64,000 nt of DNA from Streptomyces ruber. GTDB taxonomy: Bacteria; Actinomycetota; Actinomycetes; Streptomycetales; Streptomycetaceae. The DNA lies in NCBI RefSeq assembly GCF_014648075.1, contig NZ_BMQK01000011.1:124001-188000 (forward strand), given 5' to 3'. The notes below the pieces were generated by a model. That model made no database searches, was not told the DNA's origin, and saw only the letters and a program-made list of their open reading frames with translations. Both the position numbers and the translations under genes were made by a program. This document shows positions 53,321 to 61,785 of the stretch, piece after piece (position 1 is the first letter of the stretch; the number at the start of each line of letters is the position of its first letter).

Positions 53321-53902
53321 GTGCCAAGGATCCGAGCGGCCTCCGTGGCCGAGCACCGTTCGATGCAGCGTGCCGCCCTGCTGGACGCGGCGCGATCCCT
53401 CCTGTCCGAGGGTGGGACGGACGCGTTGACGTTCCCCGCGCTGGCCGAGCGCACGGGACTCGCGCGGTCGTCCGTGTACGAGTACTTCCGCTCGCGGGCC
53501 GCCGTGGTGGAGGAACTCTGCGAGGTCGACTTCCCCGTCTGGGCGGCCGAGGTCGAGATGGCCATGGCCGAGGAGGACACCTCCGAGGGCAAGGTCGAGG
53601 CGTATGTGCGGCGACAGCTGGCGCTGGTCGGCGACCGGCGGCACCGGGCCGTCGTCGCGATCTCGGCGAGCGAGCTGGACGCGGGAGCGCGCGAGAAGAT
53701 CAGAGCCGCCCACGGCGGACTCGTCGCCATGATCGTCGAGGCTCTCGGGGCCATGGGGCACGCACAGCCGCGGCTGGCCGCGATGCTGCTCCAGGGCGTG
53801 GTCGACGCGGCCGTGCGGCGTATCGAGCTGGGCGCGGCGGAGGACCCCCAGGCGATCACCGAAGCGGCGGTCGCGATGGCCCTGCGGGGGGTCAGGGGCT
53901 GA
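53321..53902 (+). CDS. TetR-family transcriptional regulator
   Basis: A 193-residue regulator. The N-terminal TetR helix-turn-helix reads ALLDAARSLLSEGGTDALTF, ALAERTGLARSSVYEYF. The C-terminal ligand domain is unassigned. GTG 53321 is chosen (AAGTGG five bases before); GTG 53312 would add three residues. It follows whiG by 70 bases on the same strand. Target unknown. Confidence 0.87.
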   Translation: MPRIRAASVAEHRSMQRAALLDAARSLLSEGGTDALTFPALAERTGLARSSVYEYFRSRAAVVEELCEVDFPVWAAEVEMAMAEEDTSEGKVEAYVRRQLALVGDRRHRAVVAISASELDAGAREKIRAAHGGLVAMIVEALGAMGHAQPRLAAMLLQGVVDAAVRRIELGAAEDPQAITEAAVAMALRGVRG

Positions 53903-54047
53903 GCAGGGGCGCGCGTCGGGGCGCGCGGTGCCGGGTTCCGGCCCGGGCGCGGCTCCCTGACCGTACTCCGGCGGGCTCCCCGGCACACGCCGTGTGTATG
54001 CGGGTGGCGGTCCGTCCCCCGGTCGCCCGGCGCCGTGTCGCCGGTGC

Positions 54048-54896
54048 TCATGATCCGGGTTCCGGCACTCCGGCCACCGGCAGCAGACGCGACGGCCCCC
54101 CGCGCAGGAGCGACGGAGGAAGCAGGGACAACGGGTCCAGATACGCGTCCGCCCTGAGCAGGCCCCAGTGCAGGCAGGACGACGGGCAGTGGGGCCTGCC
54201 CGGGGTGGACGCGTCCGCCTCCAGGGCGCCCAGGATGTCGCCGGCCGCCACCTCGTCCCCCTTCGCCACCGCTGCCCGGACCGGGCCGTAGGTCGTCCGC
54301 AGGGGTGGCTCGCCCGTGCCGGTCAGCTCCACCGACACCACTCCGCGCCCCGCGACCCGGCCCGCGAACGACACCCGGCCCGGTGCGACGGCCCGTACCG
54401 GCGCACCCGGGGCCGCCGCGAGGTCCACTCCCCGGTGTCCCCGGCCGTACGGCGTCGCCGGTGGCTCCCAGCCCCGCACGACCCGGGGCCGGGAGCCACC
54501 CGGTCCCACGGGCCAGATGCGCCCGAGGACCGGCACCGCCCCGCCGCTCCCGGGCCGCGCGCGTCCGGGAGGCGCCGGCCCCGCTGCCCCGGCCGACTTC
54601 GTCCCGGCCGGTTCCGTCCCGGCCGGTTCGGTCCGGGGCGGCTCCGCGCTGGCCGGTTCGGTCCCGGCCGGTTCGGTCCTGGTGGGCTCCGTCCCGGTGG
54701 GCTCTGCCTCGGTCGGGTCCGCCCCTGCCCACCTCATCACAGTCGTCCCGCCGCCGTGGACGCTCCCGCCGCCACTCGCCCAGGCCGTCGCCACCCCCGG
54801 TGGGAGCACGCCCAGGAGGGTGACGGCCACGCCCGACAGCAGGGCCGGCAGTGCTCGCATCCATCGTTTAGTCCACGCACATCGCCTCGCTCGCAT
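54048..54896 (-). CDS. Secreted M23 (LytM)-domain protein with TEPAG repeats
   Basis: A protein of about 282 residues. A basic N-region and hydrophobic core give a signal peptide ending near AWA-SGG. A repetitive linker of Thr-Glu-Pro-x-x units follows (about 60-100), then an M23 domain (about 135-270). HRGVDLAA supplies one zinc-ligand pair. The second motif reads SCLHWGL, so the first His of HxH is Cys. It may be a degenerate, regulatory or scaffold LytM protein. ATG 54896 is chosen for its charged N-region; ATG 54860 is possible. Confidence 0.82.
   Translation of the reverse strand: MRARRCAWTKRWMRALPALLSGVAVTLLGVLPPGVATAWASGGGSVHGGGTTVMRWAGADPTEAEPTGTEPTRTEPAGTEPASAEPPRTEPAGTEPAGTKSAGAAGPAPPGRARPGSGGAVPVLGRIWPVGPGGSRPRVVRGWEPPATPYGRGHRGVDLAAAPGAPVRAVAPGRVSFAGRVAGRGVVSVELTGTGEPPLRTTYGPVRAAVAKGDEVAAGDILGALEADASTPGRPHCPSSCLHWGLLRADAYLDPLSLLPPSLLRGGPSRLLPVAGVPEPGS
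54590..54720. repeat. 15-bp tandem repeats within the M23-domain gene
   Basis: About eight imperfect copies of a unit like GGCCGGTTCGGTCCC encode Thr-Glu-Pro-Ala-Gly-type pentapeptides. Variants (Thr-Arg, Pro-Arg) show divergence. The number of units could vary between strains without breaking the frame. Confidence 0.75.
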
Positions 54897-55169
54897 GGGA
54901 GAACCATGGCGCGGACAAGGCGGTCGCCGTGGCGGTCTGTGGGGCACCGGCCCGTTGTGGATATCGGCGTCACCCGGTACCTCGCCGGTCCCGTACACTT
55001 CTGGTGGCGACCCGGGCCACCGGGTCGACTTCGCACGCCCCGGTACGAGGCCACGGCAGTGGCTCGTATCCGCGCCCCTCGGTCCTTCGCGGCACGGCGC
55101 ACCGCGGGCGTCAGGCGCGGGTGCCGTCCGGCATCCGCGGCACAACCGAGATTCTCAAGGAGAACGGCC

Positions 55170-56063
55170 ATGGCCGTCGTCACGATGCGGGAGCTGCTGG
55201 AGAGCGGCGTCCACTTCGGTCACCAGACCCGTCGCTGGAACCCGAAGATGAAGCGCTTCATCTTCACCGAGCGCAACGGCATCTACATCATCGACCTGCT
55301 CCAGTCGCTGTCGTACATCGACCGCGCCTACGAGTTCGTCAAGGAGACCGTCGCCCACGGCGGCACGGTCATGTTCGTCGGCACCAAGAAGCAGGCGCAG
55401 GAGGCCATCGCCGAGCAGGCCACCCGCGTCGGCATGCCCTACGTCAACCAGCGCTGGCTGGGCGGCATGCTCACCAACTTCTCGACCGTCTACAAGCGTC
55501 TGCAGCGCCTCAAGGAGCTCGAGCAGATCGACTTCGAGGACGTCGCCTCCTCCGGTCTGACCAAGAAGGAGCTCCTGGTCCTCTCGCGTGAGAAGGCCAA
55601 GCTGGAGAAGACCCTCGGCGGTATCCGCGAGATGCAGAAGGTGCCCAGCGCCGTCTGGATCGTGGACACCAAGAAGGAGCACATCGCGGTCGGCGAGGCC
55701 CGGAAGCTCAACATCCCGGTCGTCGCCATCCTCGACACCAACTGCGACCCCGACGAGGTCGACTACAAGATCCCGGGCAACGACGACGCGATCCGCTCCG
55801 TCACCCTGCTCACCCGCGTGATCGCCGACGCCGTCGCCGAGGGCCTCATCGCCCGCTCCGGCGCCGGCAAGGGCGAGGGCGAGAAGGCCCAGGGCGAGCC
55901 GCTCGCCGAGTGGGAGCGCGACCTGCTCGAGGGTGAGAAGAAGGCGTCCGCCGAGGGTGCCGAGAGCGCTGCCCCGGCCGCCGAGGCCGAGAAGCCGGCC
56001 GAGGCCCCGGCCGCCGACGCTCCGGCCGCCGACGCTCCGGCCGCCGACGCCGAGCAGGCCTGA
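55170..56063 (+). CDS. rpsB: Ribosomal protein S2
   Basis: A 297-residue 30S protein. It starts MAVVTMRELLESGVHFGHQTRRWNP, the signature S2 N-terminus. The C-terminus is extended by about 45 residues of Ala/Pro/Glu repeats (APAADAPAADAPAADAEQA), typical of Streptomyces. ATG 55170 follows AAGGAGAA. It is followed by an unusual hairpin region before tsf. Confidence 0.97.
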   Translation: MAVVTMRELLESGVHFGHQTRRWNPKMKRFIFTERNGIYIIDLLQSLSYIDRAYEFVKETVAHGGTVMFVGTKKQAQEAIAEQATRVGMPYVNQRWLGGMLTNFSTVYKRLQRLKELEQIDFEDVASSGLTKKELLVLSREKAKLEKTLGGIREMQKVPSAVWIVDTKKEHIAVGEARKLNIPVVAILDTNCDPDEVDYKIPGNDDAIRSVTLLTRVIADAVAEGLIARSGAGKGEGEKAQGEPLAEWERDLLEGEKKASAEGAESAAPAAEAEKPAEAPAADAPAADAPAADAEQA

Positions 56064-56079
56064 CCCGCAGGGCGCTGAC

Positions 56080-56144
56080 GGCGGGAGCGGTGGCACGATC
56101 CCCCGCTGCCGCAGGGCGTGGGAGGAGCTCCCACCGCTCCCGCC
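56080..56144 (+). terminator. Long-stem hairpin with an alternative fold between rpsB and tsf
   Basis: Segments 56080-56093 and 56131-56144 are perfectly complementary (14 bp). A local 7-bp hairpin (56118-56124 with 56128-56134) competes for the last bases. The tail is CGTTCACCCG, not a T run. It may lower tsf transcription relative to rpsB. Confidence 0.65.
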
Positions 56145-56322
56145 GTTCACCCGTAGGTCAGAGGTGCGTCAGTGATCCGCGGCCTTCCGTGGATCACGAC
56201 CCCGTAGATCTTCGATCTTCCGGATCCCTGGACTTCTAGGCTTGAGAGGCCCGAAGCCGCAGGGATCGCCGGGGATCCAGATCCTCCAGACTTCGAGACT
56301 TCCGAGAAAGACTCACAGACTC

Positions 56323-57159
56323 ATGGCGAACTACACCGCCGCCGACGTCAAGAAGCTCCGTGAGCTCACCGGCGCCGGCATGATGGACTGCAAGAAGGCG
56401 CTGGACGAGGCCGACGGCAACGTCGAGAAGGCCGTCGAGGCGCTGCGTATCAAGGGCCAGAAGGGCGTCGCCAAGCGCGAGGGCCGCTCCGCCGAGAACG
56501 GCGCCGTGGTCTCCGTCCTCGCCGACGACAACTCCTCCGGCGTCCTGGTCGAGCTGAAGTGCGAGACGGACTTCGTCGCCAAGGGCGAGAAGTTCCAGGC
56601 CGTGGCGCAGGCCATCGCCGAGCACGTCGCCAAGTCCGCCCCGGCCGACATCGAGGCGCTGCTCGCCTCCGAGATCGAGCCCGGCAAGACCGTGCAGGCC
56701 TACGTCGACGAGGCCAACGCCAACCTCGGCGAGAAGATCGTCCTGGACCGCTTCGCGCAGTTCGCGGACGGCTTCGTGACCGCGTACATGCACCGCACGA
56801 TGCCCGACCTGCCCCCGCAGATCGGCGTCCTGGTCGAGCTGGACAAGCCGAACGCCGAGGTCGCCAAGGGCGTCGCCCAGCACATCGCCGCCTTCGCGCC
56901 GAAGTACCTCTCCAAGGACGACGTCCCGGCCGAGGTCGTGGAGGCCGAGCGCCGCGTCGCCGAGGAGACCACCCGCGCGGAGGGCAAGCCCGAGGCCGCC
57001 CTGCCGAAGATCGTCGAGGGTCGCGTCAACGGCTTCTTCAAGGACGCCACGCTGCTCGGCCAGCCGTACGCGCTCGACAACAAGAAGTCCGTCCAGAAGG
57101 TCCTGGACGAGGCCGGTGTCACCCTGAAGCGCTTCACGCGCATCAAGGTCGGCATCTGA
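56323..57159 (+). CDS. tsf: Elongation factor Ts
   Basis: The nucleotide-exchange factor for EF-Tu. The 278-residue protein has the N-terminal UBA-like domain (YTAADVKKLRELTGAGMMDCKKAL), the dimerisation core and the CETDFVAKGEKFQ motif. ATG 56323 follows GAGAAAG; the frame upstream lacks conservation. It is followed by a terminator-like hairpin at 57285-57330. Confidence 0.97.
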   Translation: MANYTAADVKKLRELTGAGMMDCKKALDEADGNVEKAVEALRIKGQKGVAKREGRSAENGAVVSVLADDNSSGVLVELKCETDFVAKGEKFQAVAQAIAEHVAKSAPADIEALLASEIEPGKTVQAYVDEANANLGEKIVLDRFAQFADGFVTAYMHRTMPDLPPQIGVLVELDKPNAEVAKGVAQHIAAFAPKYLSKDDVPAEVVEAERRVAEETTRAEGKPEAALPKIVEGRVNGFFKDATLLGQPYALDNKKSVQKVLDEAGVTLKRFTRIKVGI

Positions 57160-57284
57160 GTCCGTCCCGCGATCGACGCACGACCCGCGGGTGAATCCCG
57201 CTAGGGTCGACAGCAGTCGTCCGCGTCGTTCGCGTACGCCTCTGCGCACGCGTGCGTGACGGACGACAGCGAATCTGACGAGGA

Positions 57285-57330
57285 GGCCATTGCCGTACGG
57301 GATGCGAAACACGCCCCACCGGCAATGGCC
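57285..57330 (+). terminator. Terminator-like hairpin between tsf and pyrH
   Basis: A perfect 11-bp stem (57285-57295 with 57320-57330) with a 24-base loop, followed by TTCTTCGTAT. It lies 126 bases after tsf and 40 bases before pyrH. Confidence 0.7.
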
Positions 57331-57370
57331 TTCTTCGTATGTGTGACCCACGTAAAGAGACGAGAGCTCC

Positions 57371-58129
57371 ATGACGACCAAGGCCCAGAAGAGCGACGAC
57401 GGCAAAGTACGCGGCCGGTTTCTGCTGAAGCTGTCCGGAGAGGCCTTCTCCGGCGGCGGGGGCCTGGGCGTCGACCCCGACGTGGTGCACGCCATCGCCC
57501 GCGAGATCGCGGCCGTCGTCCGTGACGGCGCGCAGATCGCGGTCGTCATCGGTGGCGGCAACTTCTTCCGCGGCGCCGAACTGCAGCAGCGCGGCATGGA
57601 CCGGGCCCGCTCCGACTACATGGGCATGCTCGGCACGGTGATGAACTGCCTCGCCCTCCAGGACTTCCTGGAGAAGGAGGGCGTGGACTGCCGCGTGCAG
57701 ACCGCCATCACCATGGGGCAGGTCGCCGAGCCGTACCTCCCGCTGCGCGCCGTCCGCCACCTGGAGAAGGGCCGTGTGGTCATCTTCGGTGCCGGTATGG
57801 GCATGCCGTACTTCTCCACCGACACCACCGCCGCCCAGCGCGCCCTGGAGATCGACGCGGAGGCGCTCCTGATGGGCAAGAACGGCGTGGACGGGGTCTA
57901 CGACTCCGATCCGAAGATCAACCCGGACGCGGTCAAGTTCGACTCCCTCGGCTACGGCGAGGTCATCTCCCGCGAGCTCAAGGTCGCCGACGCCACCGCG
58001 ATCACCCTCTGCCGGGACAACAAGCTCCCGATCCTCGTCTTCGAGCTTCTGGCGGAGGGCAATATCGCTCGGGCCGTCAAGGGTGAGAAGATCGGCACTC
58101 TCGTGGGTGAGCAGGGCGGCCGGGCCTGA
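57371..58129 (+). CDS. pyrH: UMP kinase
   Basis: PyrH phosphorylates UMP to UDP as a hexamer, controlled by GTP and UTP. The 252-residue protein has the amino-acid-kinase motifs LLKLSGEAF, VIGGGNFFRGAEL and GKNGVDGVYDSDP. ATG 57371 is standard. It is followed by frr after 157 bases. Confidence 0.97.
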   Translation: MTTKAQKSDDGKVRGRFLLKLSGEAFSGGGGLGVDPDVVHAIAREIAAVVRDGAQIAVVIGGGNFFRGAELQQRGMDRARSDYMGMLGTVMNCLALQDFLEKEGVDCRVQTAITMGQVAEPYLPLRAVRHLEKGRVVIFGAGMGMPYFSTDTTAAQRALEIDAEALLMGKNGVDGVYDSDPKINPDAVKFDSLGYGEVISRELKVADATAITLCRDNKLPILVFELLAEGNIARAVKGEKIGTLVGEQGGRA

Positions 58130-58286
58130 CCGGTGACTCCCTGCCCGGGCCACGGACCCTGACCGGGGGATGGACAATGTCCTGCCGGTCGGGAACCGTG
58201 CAGGAATAAGACGCGACGCAGCCGGCCGCCGACCCTGACCCAGGAGAACAGCAGCCGGGCCTACTCAAGACACGCAGGAGCAAGTG

Positions 58287-58844
58287 GTGATCGAAGAGAC
58301 CCTCCTCGAGGCCGAGGAGAAGATGGAGAAGGCCGTCGTGGTCGCCAAGGAGGACTTCGCCGCGATCCGCACCGGCCGTGCGCACCCGGCGATGTTCAAC
58401 AAGATCGTGGCCGACTACTACGGCGCGCCGACGCCGATCAACCAGCTGGCCTCGTTCTCGGTGCCGGAGCCGCGCATGGCCGTCGTGACGCCGTTCGACA
58501 AGAGCGCGCTGCGCAACATCGAACAGGCGATCCGCGACTCCGACCTCGGCGTCAACCCGAGCAACGACGGCAACATCATCCGGGTGGTGTTCCCCGAGCT
58601 CACCGAGGAGCGCCGCCGCGACTACATCAAGGTCGCCAAGGGCAAGGCCGAGGACGCCAAGGTGTCGATCCGCTCGGTCCGCCGCAAGGCGAAGGACGCC
58701 ATCGACAAGCTGGTCAAGGACGGCGACGTCGGCGAGGACGAGGGCCGCCGCGCGGAGAAGGAACTCGACGACACCACCGCGAAGTACGTCGCCCAGGTGG
58801 ACGAGCTCCTCAAGCACAAGGAAGCCGAGCTGCTCGAGGTCTGA
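58287..58844 (+). CDS. frr: Ribosome recycling factor
   Basis: RRF with EF-G splits the ribosome after termination. The 185-residue, highly charged helical protein shows IRTGRAHPAMFNKI and the C-terminal KELDDTTAKYVAQVDELLKHKEAELLEV region. GTG 58287 gives MIEETLLEAEEKMEKA, as in S. coelicolor; GTG 58284 is one codon earlier. Its stop overlaps cdsA by one base. Confidence 0.96.
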   Translation: MIEETLLEAEEKMEKAVVVAKEDFAAIRTGRAHPAMFNKIVADYYGAPTPINQLASFSVPEPRMAVVTPFDKSALRNIEQAIRDSDLGVNPSNDGNIIRVVFPELTEERRRDYIKVAKGKAEDAKVSIRSVRRKAKDAIDKLVKDGDVGEDEGRRAEKELDDTTAKYVAQVDELLKHKEAELLEV

Positions 58845-59965
58845 TGAACGACTCTTCCTGGGGAGCGCCGCCACACGCCGGGTACTGGGGGCCACCCGAC
58901 CGGGGACCTGTCCAGGGGGCTGCCCCGGCGGGTCCCGCCTACGATGCGCGTGAAGCCCAGCAGACTCGGCCCATGCCCATCGTGCCCGACGTCCCCGCGC
59001 CTGGCGGTAACCAGGATGACGACCGGGGGGCCGCCCGGCCGGGCGGCCCCCCGGGCCGCGACCAGATGCCGCCGGTGCGGTCCCACAGGGCGGTGCCGCA
59101 GGAACCGGAGCCCATGAGCGACTCCCCGCAGCAGCCCGTCCCGCAGAAGAAGAGCGCGGGCCGGGACCTGAGCGCCGCGATAGGGGTCGGTCTCGGACTC
59201 GGTGCGGTGATCATCGCTTCGCTCTTCGTCGTCAAGGCCGTGTTCGTCGGCGTCATAGCGGTCGCCGTGGTGGTGGGCCTGTGGGAGCTCACGGCGCGCC
59301 TCCAGGAGCGCAAGGCCATCAAGGCGCCCCTGGTACCGCTCGCGGTCGGCGGCGCGGCCATGGTCGTCGCCGGGTACGTACGGGGTCCGGGCGGCGCGTG
59401 GGTGGCGATGGCACTCACCGCGCTGGCGGTCCTCGTCTGGCGTATGACGGAGCCTCCGGAGGGCTACCTCAAGGACGTCACGGCGGGGCTCTTCGCGGCC
59501 TTCTACGTGCCGTTCCTGGCCACCTTCGTCGCGCTGATGCTCACCGCGGACGACGGCCCGTGGCGGGTCCTGGTCTTCCTGCTGCTGACGGTCGTCAGCG
59601 ACACGGGCGCGTACGCGGTCGGCTGGCGCTTCGGCAAGCGCAAGCTCGCGCCGCGCATCAGCCCCGGCAAGACCCGCGAGGGCCTGTTCGGCGCGATCGC
59701 CTTCGCCATGGTCGCGGGCGCGCTGTCCATGCAGTTCCTGATCGACGGCGGCACCTGGTGGCAGGGCCTGCTCATGGGCCTCGCCGTCGCCGCCAGCGCC
59801 ACGCTCGGCGACCTCGGCGAGTCCATGATCAAGCGTGACCTGGGCATCAAGGACATGGGCACCCTGCTGCCGGGCCACGGCGGCATCATGGACCGCCTGG
59901 ACTCCCTGTTGCCCACGGCTCCGGTGGTGTGGCTGCTGATGGTGGCGTTCGTGGGCGCGGGCTGA
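58844..59965 (+). CDS. cdsA: Phosphatidate cytidylyltransferase
   Basis: CdsA makes CDP-diacylglycerol for phospholipids in the inner membrane. The 373-residue protein has a Pro/Gln-rich cytosolic tail (about 1-108), eight or so membrane helices, and the family signature KRDLGIKDMGTLLPGHGGIMDRLDS region near 330. The tail is much longer than in E. coli but usual in Streptomyces. ATG 58844 overlaps the frr stop (TGATG). Confidence 0.95.
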   Translation: MNDSSWGAPPHAGYWGPPDRGPVQGAAPAGPAYDAREAQQTRPMPIVPDVPAPGGNQDDDRGAARPGGPPGRDQMPPVRSHRAVPQEPEPMSDSPQQPVPQKKSAGRDLSAAIGVGLGLGAVIIASLFVVKAVFVGVIAVAVVVGLWELTARLQERKAIKAPLVPLAVGGAAMVVAGYVRGPGGAWVAMALTALAVLVWRMTEPPEGYLKDVTAGLFAAFYVPFLATFVALMLTADDGPWRVLVFLLLTVVSDTGAYAVGWRFGKRKLAPRISPGKTREGLFGAIAFAMVAGALSMQFLIDGGTWWQGLLMGLAVAASATLGDLGESMIKRDLGIKDMGTLLPGHGGIMDRLDSLLPTAPVVWLLMVAFVGAG

Positions 59966-60071
59966 TCGGTGCGATAGCAGTACCAAGCGTCTGACCTGCT
60001 GTTCCAGGGGTGAGGGGCTCGTTGTCCACAGGGCGGCGGGTCCCTCTTCGTTCGTCTGCGATACTGGTAAG

Positions 60072-60091
60072 GCCATGCCTAAGCCCGGAGA
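60072..60091 (+). repeat. Left attachment site (attL) core
   Basis: The core GCCATGCCTAAGCCCGGAGA recurs exactly at 62116-62135, where it spans the rlmN start codon. Similarity extends upstream (TCTGCGA, one base, ACTGG at matching distance in both). The left copy is a start codon plus five codons of rlmN cut off from the gene. It marks the left end of an integrated element. Confidence 0.85.
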
Positions 60092-60111
60092 TCTGGCAGG
60101 CGAGAGACGAG

Positions 60112-60156
60112 AACAGGCCCCCCACCTGCACGTTTGGTGCGGGTGGGGGGCCTGTT
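60112..60156. terminator. Very stable hairpin just inside attL
   Basis: A perfect 15-bp stem (60112-60126 with 60142-60156) extended by an inner GCAC/GTGC pairing. It lies 20 bases inside the left att core. It likely blocks transcription between cdsA or the cut-off rlmN promoter and the element's genes, in either direction. Confidence 0.75.
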
Positions 60157-60166
60157 GCACGGGGCT

Positions 60167-60184
60167 GGGCCGTCTCTGGGCCGT
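60167..60184. repeat. Left copy of an 18-bp end repeat, possible integrase arm site
   Basis: GGGCCGTCTCTGGGCCGT here matches 62003-62020 at 17 of 18 bases, in the same orientation. Each copy holds two GGGCCGT units. The position, about 75-115 bases inside each att core, fits arm-type binding sites of a tyrosine integrase. This role is inferred. Confidence 0.5.
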
Positions 60185-60230
60185 TAGACTCGCGCAGCAG
60201 CCTCTTCTACGCGGTCGGGCCGGGGCCGCC

Positions 60231-60386
60231 TCAACGCCGCCGGGGGAACTTCCAGCCGTTCTGGCGCAGCTTGAAGAGAATGAACACAACACAGATCGCC
60301 CACACGCCCAGAAAGGCCCACTTGAGCCACGGAGGGCCGTCCGGGCGCTCCGCTAATTGAACTGATGTCGCGTAGTAAAGATTCAT
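60231..60386 (-). CDS. Small single-helix membrane protein with a TTA codon
   Basis: A 51-residue protein. MNLYYATSVQLAERPDGPP leads into one membrane helix (about 21-40, LKWAFLGVWAICVVFILFKL), then a basic tail KFPRRR. ATG 60386 overlaps the integrase stop by four bases (ATGA), so it is translationally coupled to the integrase stump. Leucine 11 is the rare TTA codon, read by bldA tRNA, consistent with horizontal origin or late-growth expression. Function unknown. Confidence 0.7.
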   Translation of the reverse strand: MNLYYATSVQLAERPDGPPWLKWAFLGVWAICVVFILFKLRQNGWKFPRRR

Positions 60387-60656
60387 TCCTTGCGCGTGCC
60401 CGGCTGTCCGGGCAGGAACACCCGGTCGACAGCCTTCCGCGTACGTGCTTGGCTCGCCGGCATCAGGTGGGCGTACTCCCGAAGCGTCAGCCCCGGGTCG
60501 GAGTGCCCCAGGTACTGGCTCACGGCCTTGACGCTCTCGCCGGCGTCCAGCAGCACGGACGCGTAGAAGTGCCGCAGCGCGTGCATGCCGTGCTCGCGGG
60601 CAGACGCGTACTTGCCGTCCTCGTCGGCCTCGGCGATTACTGATCTCGGCGTCATA
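60383..60656 (-). pseudogene. int: Tyrosine integrase, C-terminal stump
   Basis: About 90 residues of the C-terminal catalytic domain of a phage/AICE-type tyrosine recombinase: MHALRHFYASVLLDAG (catalytic His-x-x-Arg region), YLGHSDPGLTLREYAHLMP (His and nucleophile Tyr), and a basic tail. The N-terminal two thirds are missing. An IS630 element abuts the break at 60656. Beyond the IS no matching integrase sequence resumes; an in-frame stop is met. Integration activity must be lost. Confidence 0.88.
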
Positions 60657-61782
60657 GGGTCTGGGCCTTGGCCGGACCCTGTGACGGGTCCTGTCGTGGC
60701 TGGTAGGCCGGGGATATGCGGTATCCGGATGGAGGCGGGCTGACCGCCGAGCAGCGCAAGCGCCGCGAGAAGGTACGGATGCAGGCCGCCGGCCTGTTCG
60801 AGGAGGGCATGGACGTGCCGTGTATTGCCCGGCACTTGCGGGTGAGTGAGAAATCGGTCTACCAGTGGCGCCGCGCGTGGAGGACGGGCGGGCGGGAAGC
60901 ACTGTGTTCCAAGGGGCCTCCGGGTTATGACTGCCGGCTGAGTCCGTCCCTCCAGGCCAGGCTGGCACATTGGCTGGCCGAGGGGCCGGCCGCCCACGGC
61001 TGGGACGAGGACCAGGTGTGGACCGCGGACCGGGTGCGGACGCTGATCGGGCGGAAGTTCCACATCGCCTACAGCGTCTCGGCCGTCACCCGGCTGCTGC
61101 ACCGCATGGAGCACAGCCTGCAGGTGCCCGCCCGGTTCGCCGCCGAACGCGACGAGGACGCGATCACCGCCTGGCGGGAGGTGACCTGGCCGGAGGTAAA
61201 ACCCTCCGGGCGGCGACCGGGGCCTGGATCTGCTTCGAGGACGAAACGGGCCTGACCGACCGACCGCCGAAAGGCCGCACCTGGGCCCGACGCGGGCACA
61301 CCCCGACGGTCACGGTGCCCGGCCGCGACCGCGGCCGCCTCTCCGTCGCCGGACTGCTGTGCTTCCGGCCCGGCCTGCCCGGCCGCCTGTGCTACCGCTC
61401 GCGCCGGCACACCGGCCGCAAAGGCGAACGCCGCTCGCTCAGCGAGCACGACTACATCGGCCTGCTCGACGGCGCCCACCAACTGCTCAAGGCTCCGCTG
61501 ATCCTGGTGTGGGACCGGCTGAGCACCCACCTCTCCGCGGGCATGAAGGCACTCCTGGCCGCACGAACGTGGCTGACGGTGATCCTCCTGCCCGGTTATG
61601 CTCCCGAGCTCAATCCGGTCGAGGGACTGTGGTCACACCTCAAGCGGAGCCTGGCCAACCTGGCCGCCCGTACCCTCAACGACCGGGAAACCGTGCTCCG
61701 CAGCCGACTCAAGGCACTGCAGTACCGGCACGACATCCTCGACGGCTTCCTCGCAGGAACTGGCCTTGCCCTCGACAGACCC
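60657..61782 (+). mobile_element. IS630-family insertion sequence
   Basis: About 1126 bp bounded by inverted ends GGGTCTG...CAGACCC, with TA on each side (60655-60656 and 61783-61784), the target duplication expected of IS630/Tc1-mariner elements. Ends match perfectly for only seven bases, then imperfectly (GGCC...AAGGCC). It carries one transposase gene in two frames and lies within the integrase gene stump. Confidence 0.85.
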
Positions 61783-61785
61783 TAA
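60716..61785 (+). CDS. IS630-family transposase, two frames joined by probable -1 frameshift
   Basis: The N-terminal frame (60716-61255) encodes a winged helix-turn-helix (IARHLRVSEKSVYQWRRAW). The second frame (ends 61785) encodes the DDE domain: CFEDETG, VLVWDRLSTH-like LVWDRLSTH, and NPVEGLWSHLK. The switch is best placed at GTA-AAA-CCC, where the AAAA run 61198-61201 permits a -1 slip. The joined product is about 356 residues, the normal IS630 length. The stop TAA uses the TA target duplication plus one flanking base. Confidence 0.82.

Noticed and set aside
57256..57525. A small frame between tsf and pyrH
   Set aside because: It overlaps the hairpin and the pyrH start in another frame; composition is shadow-like.
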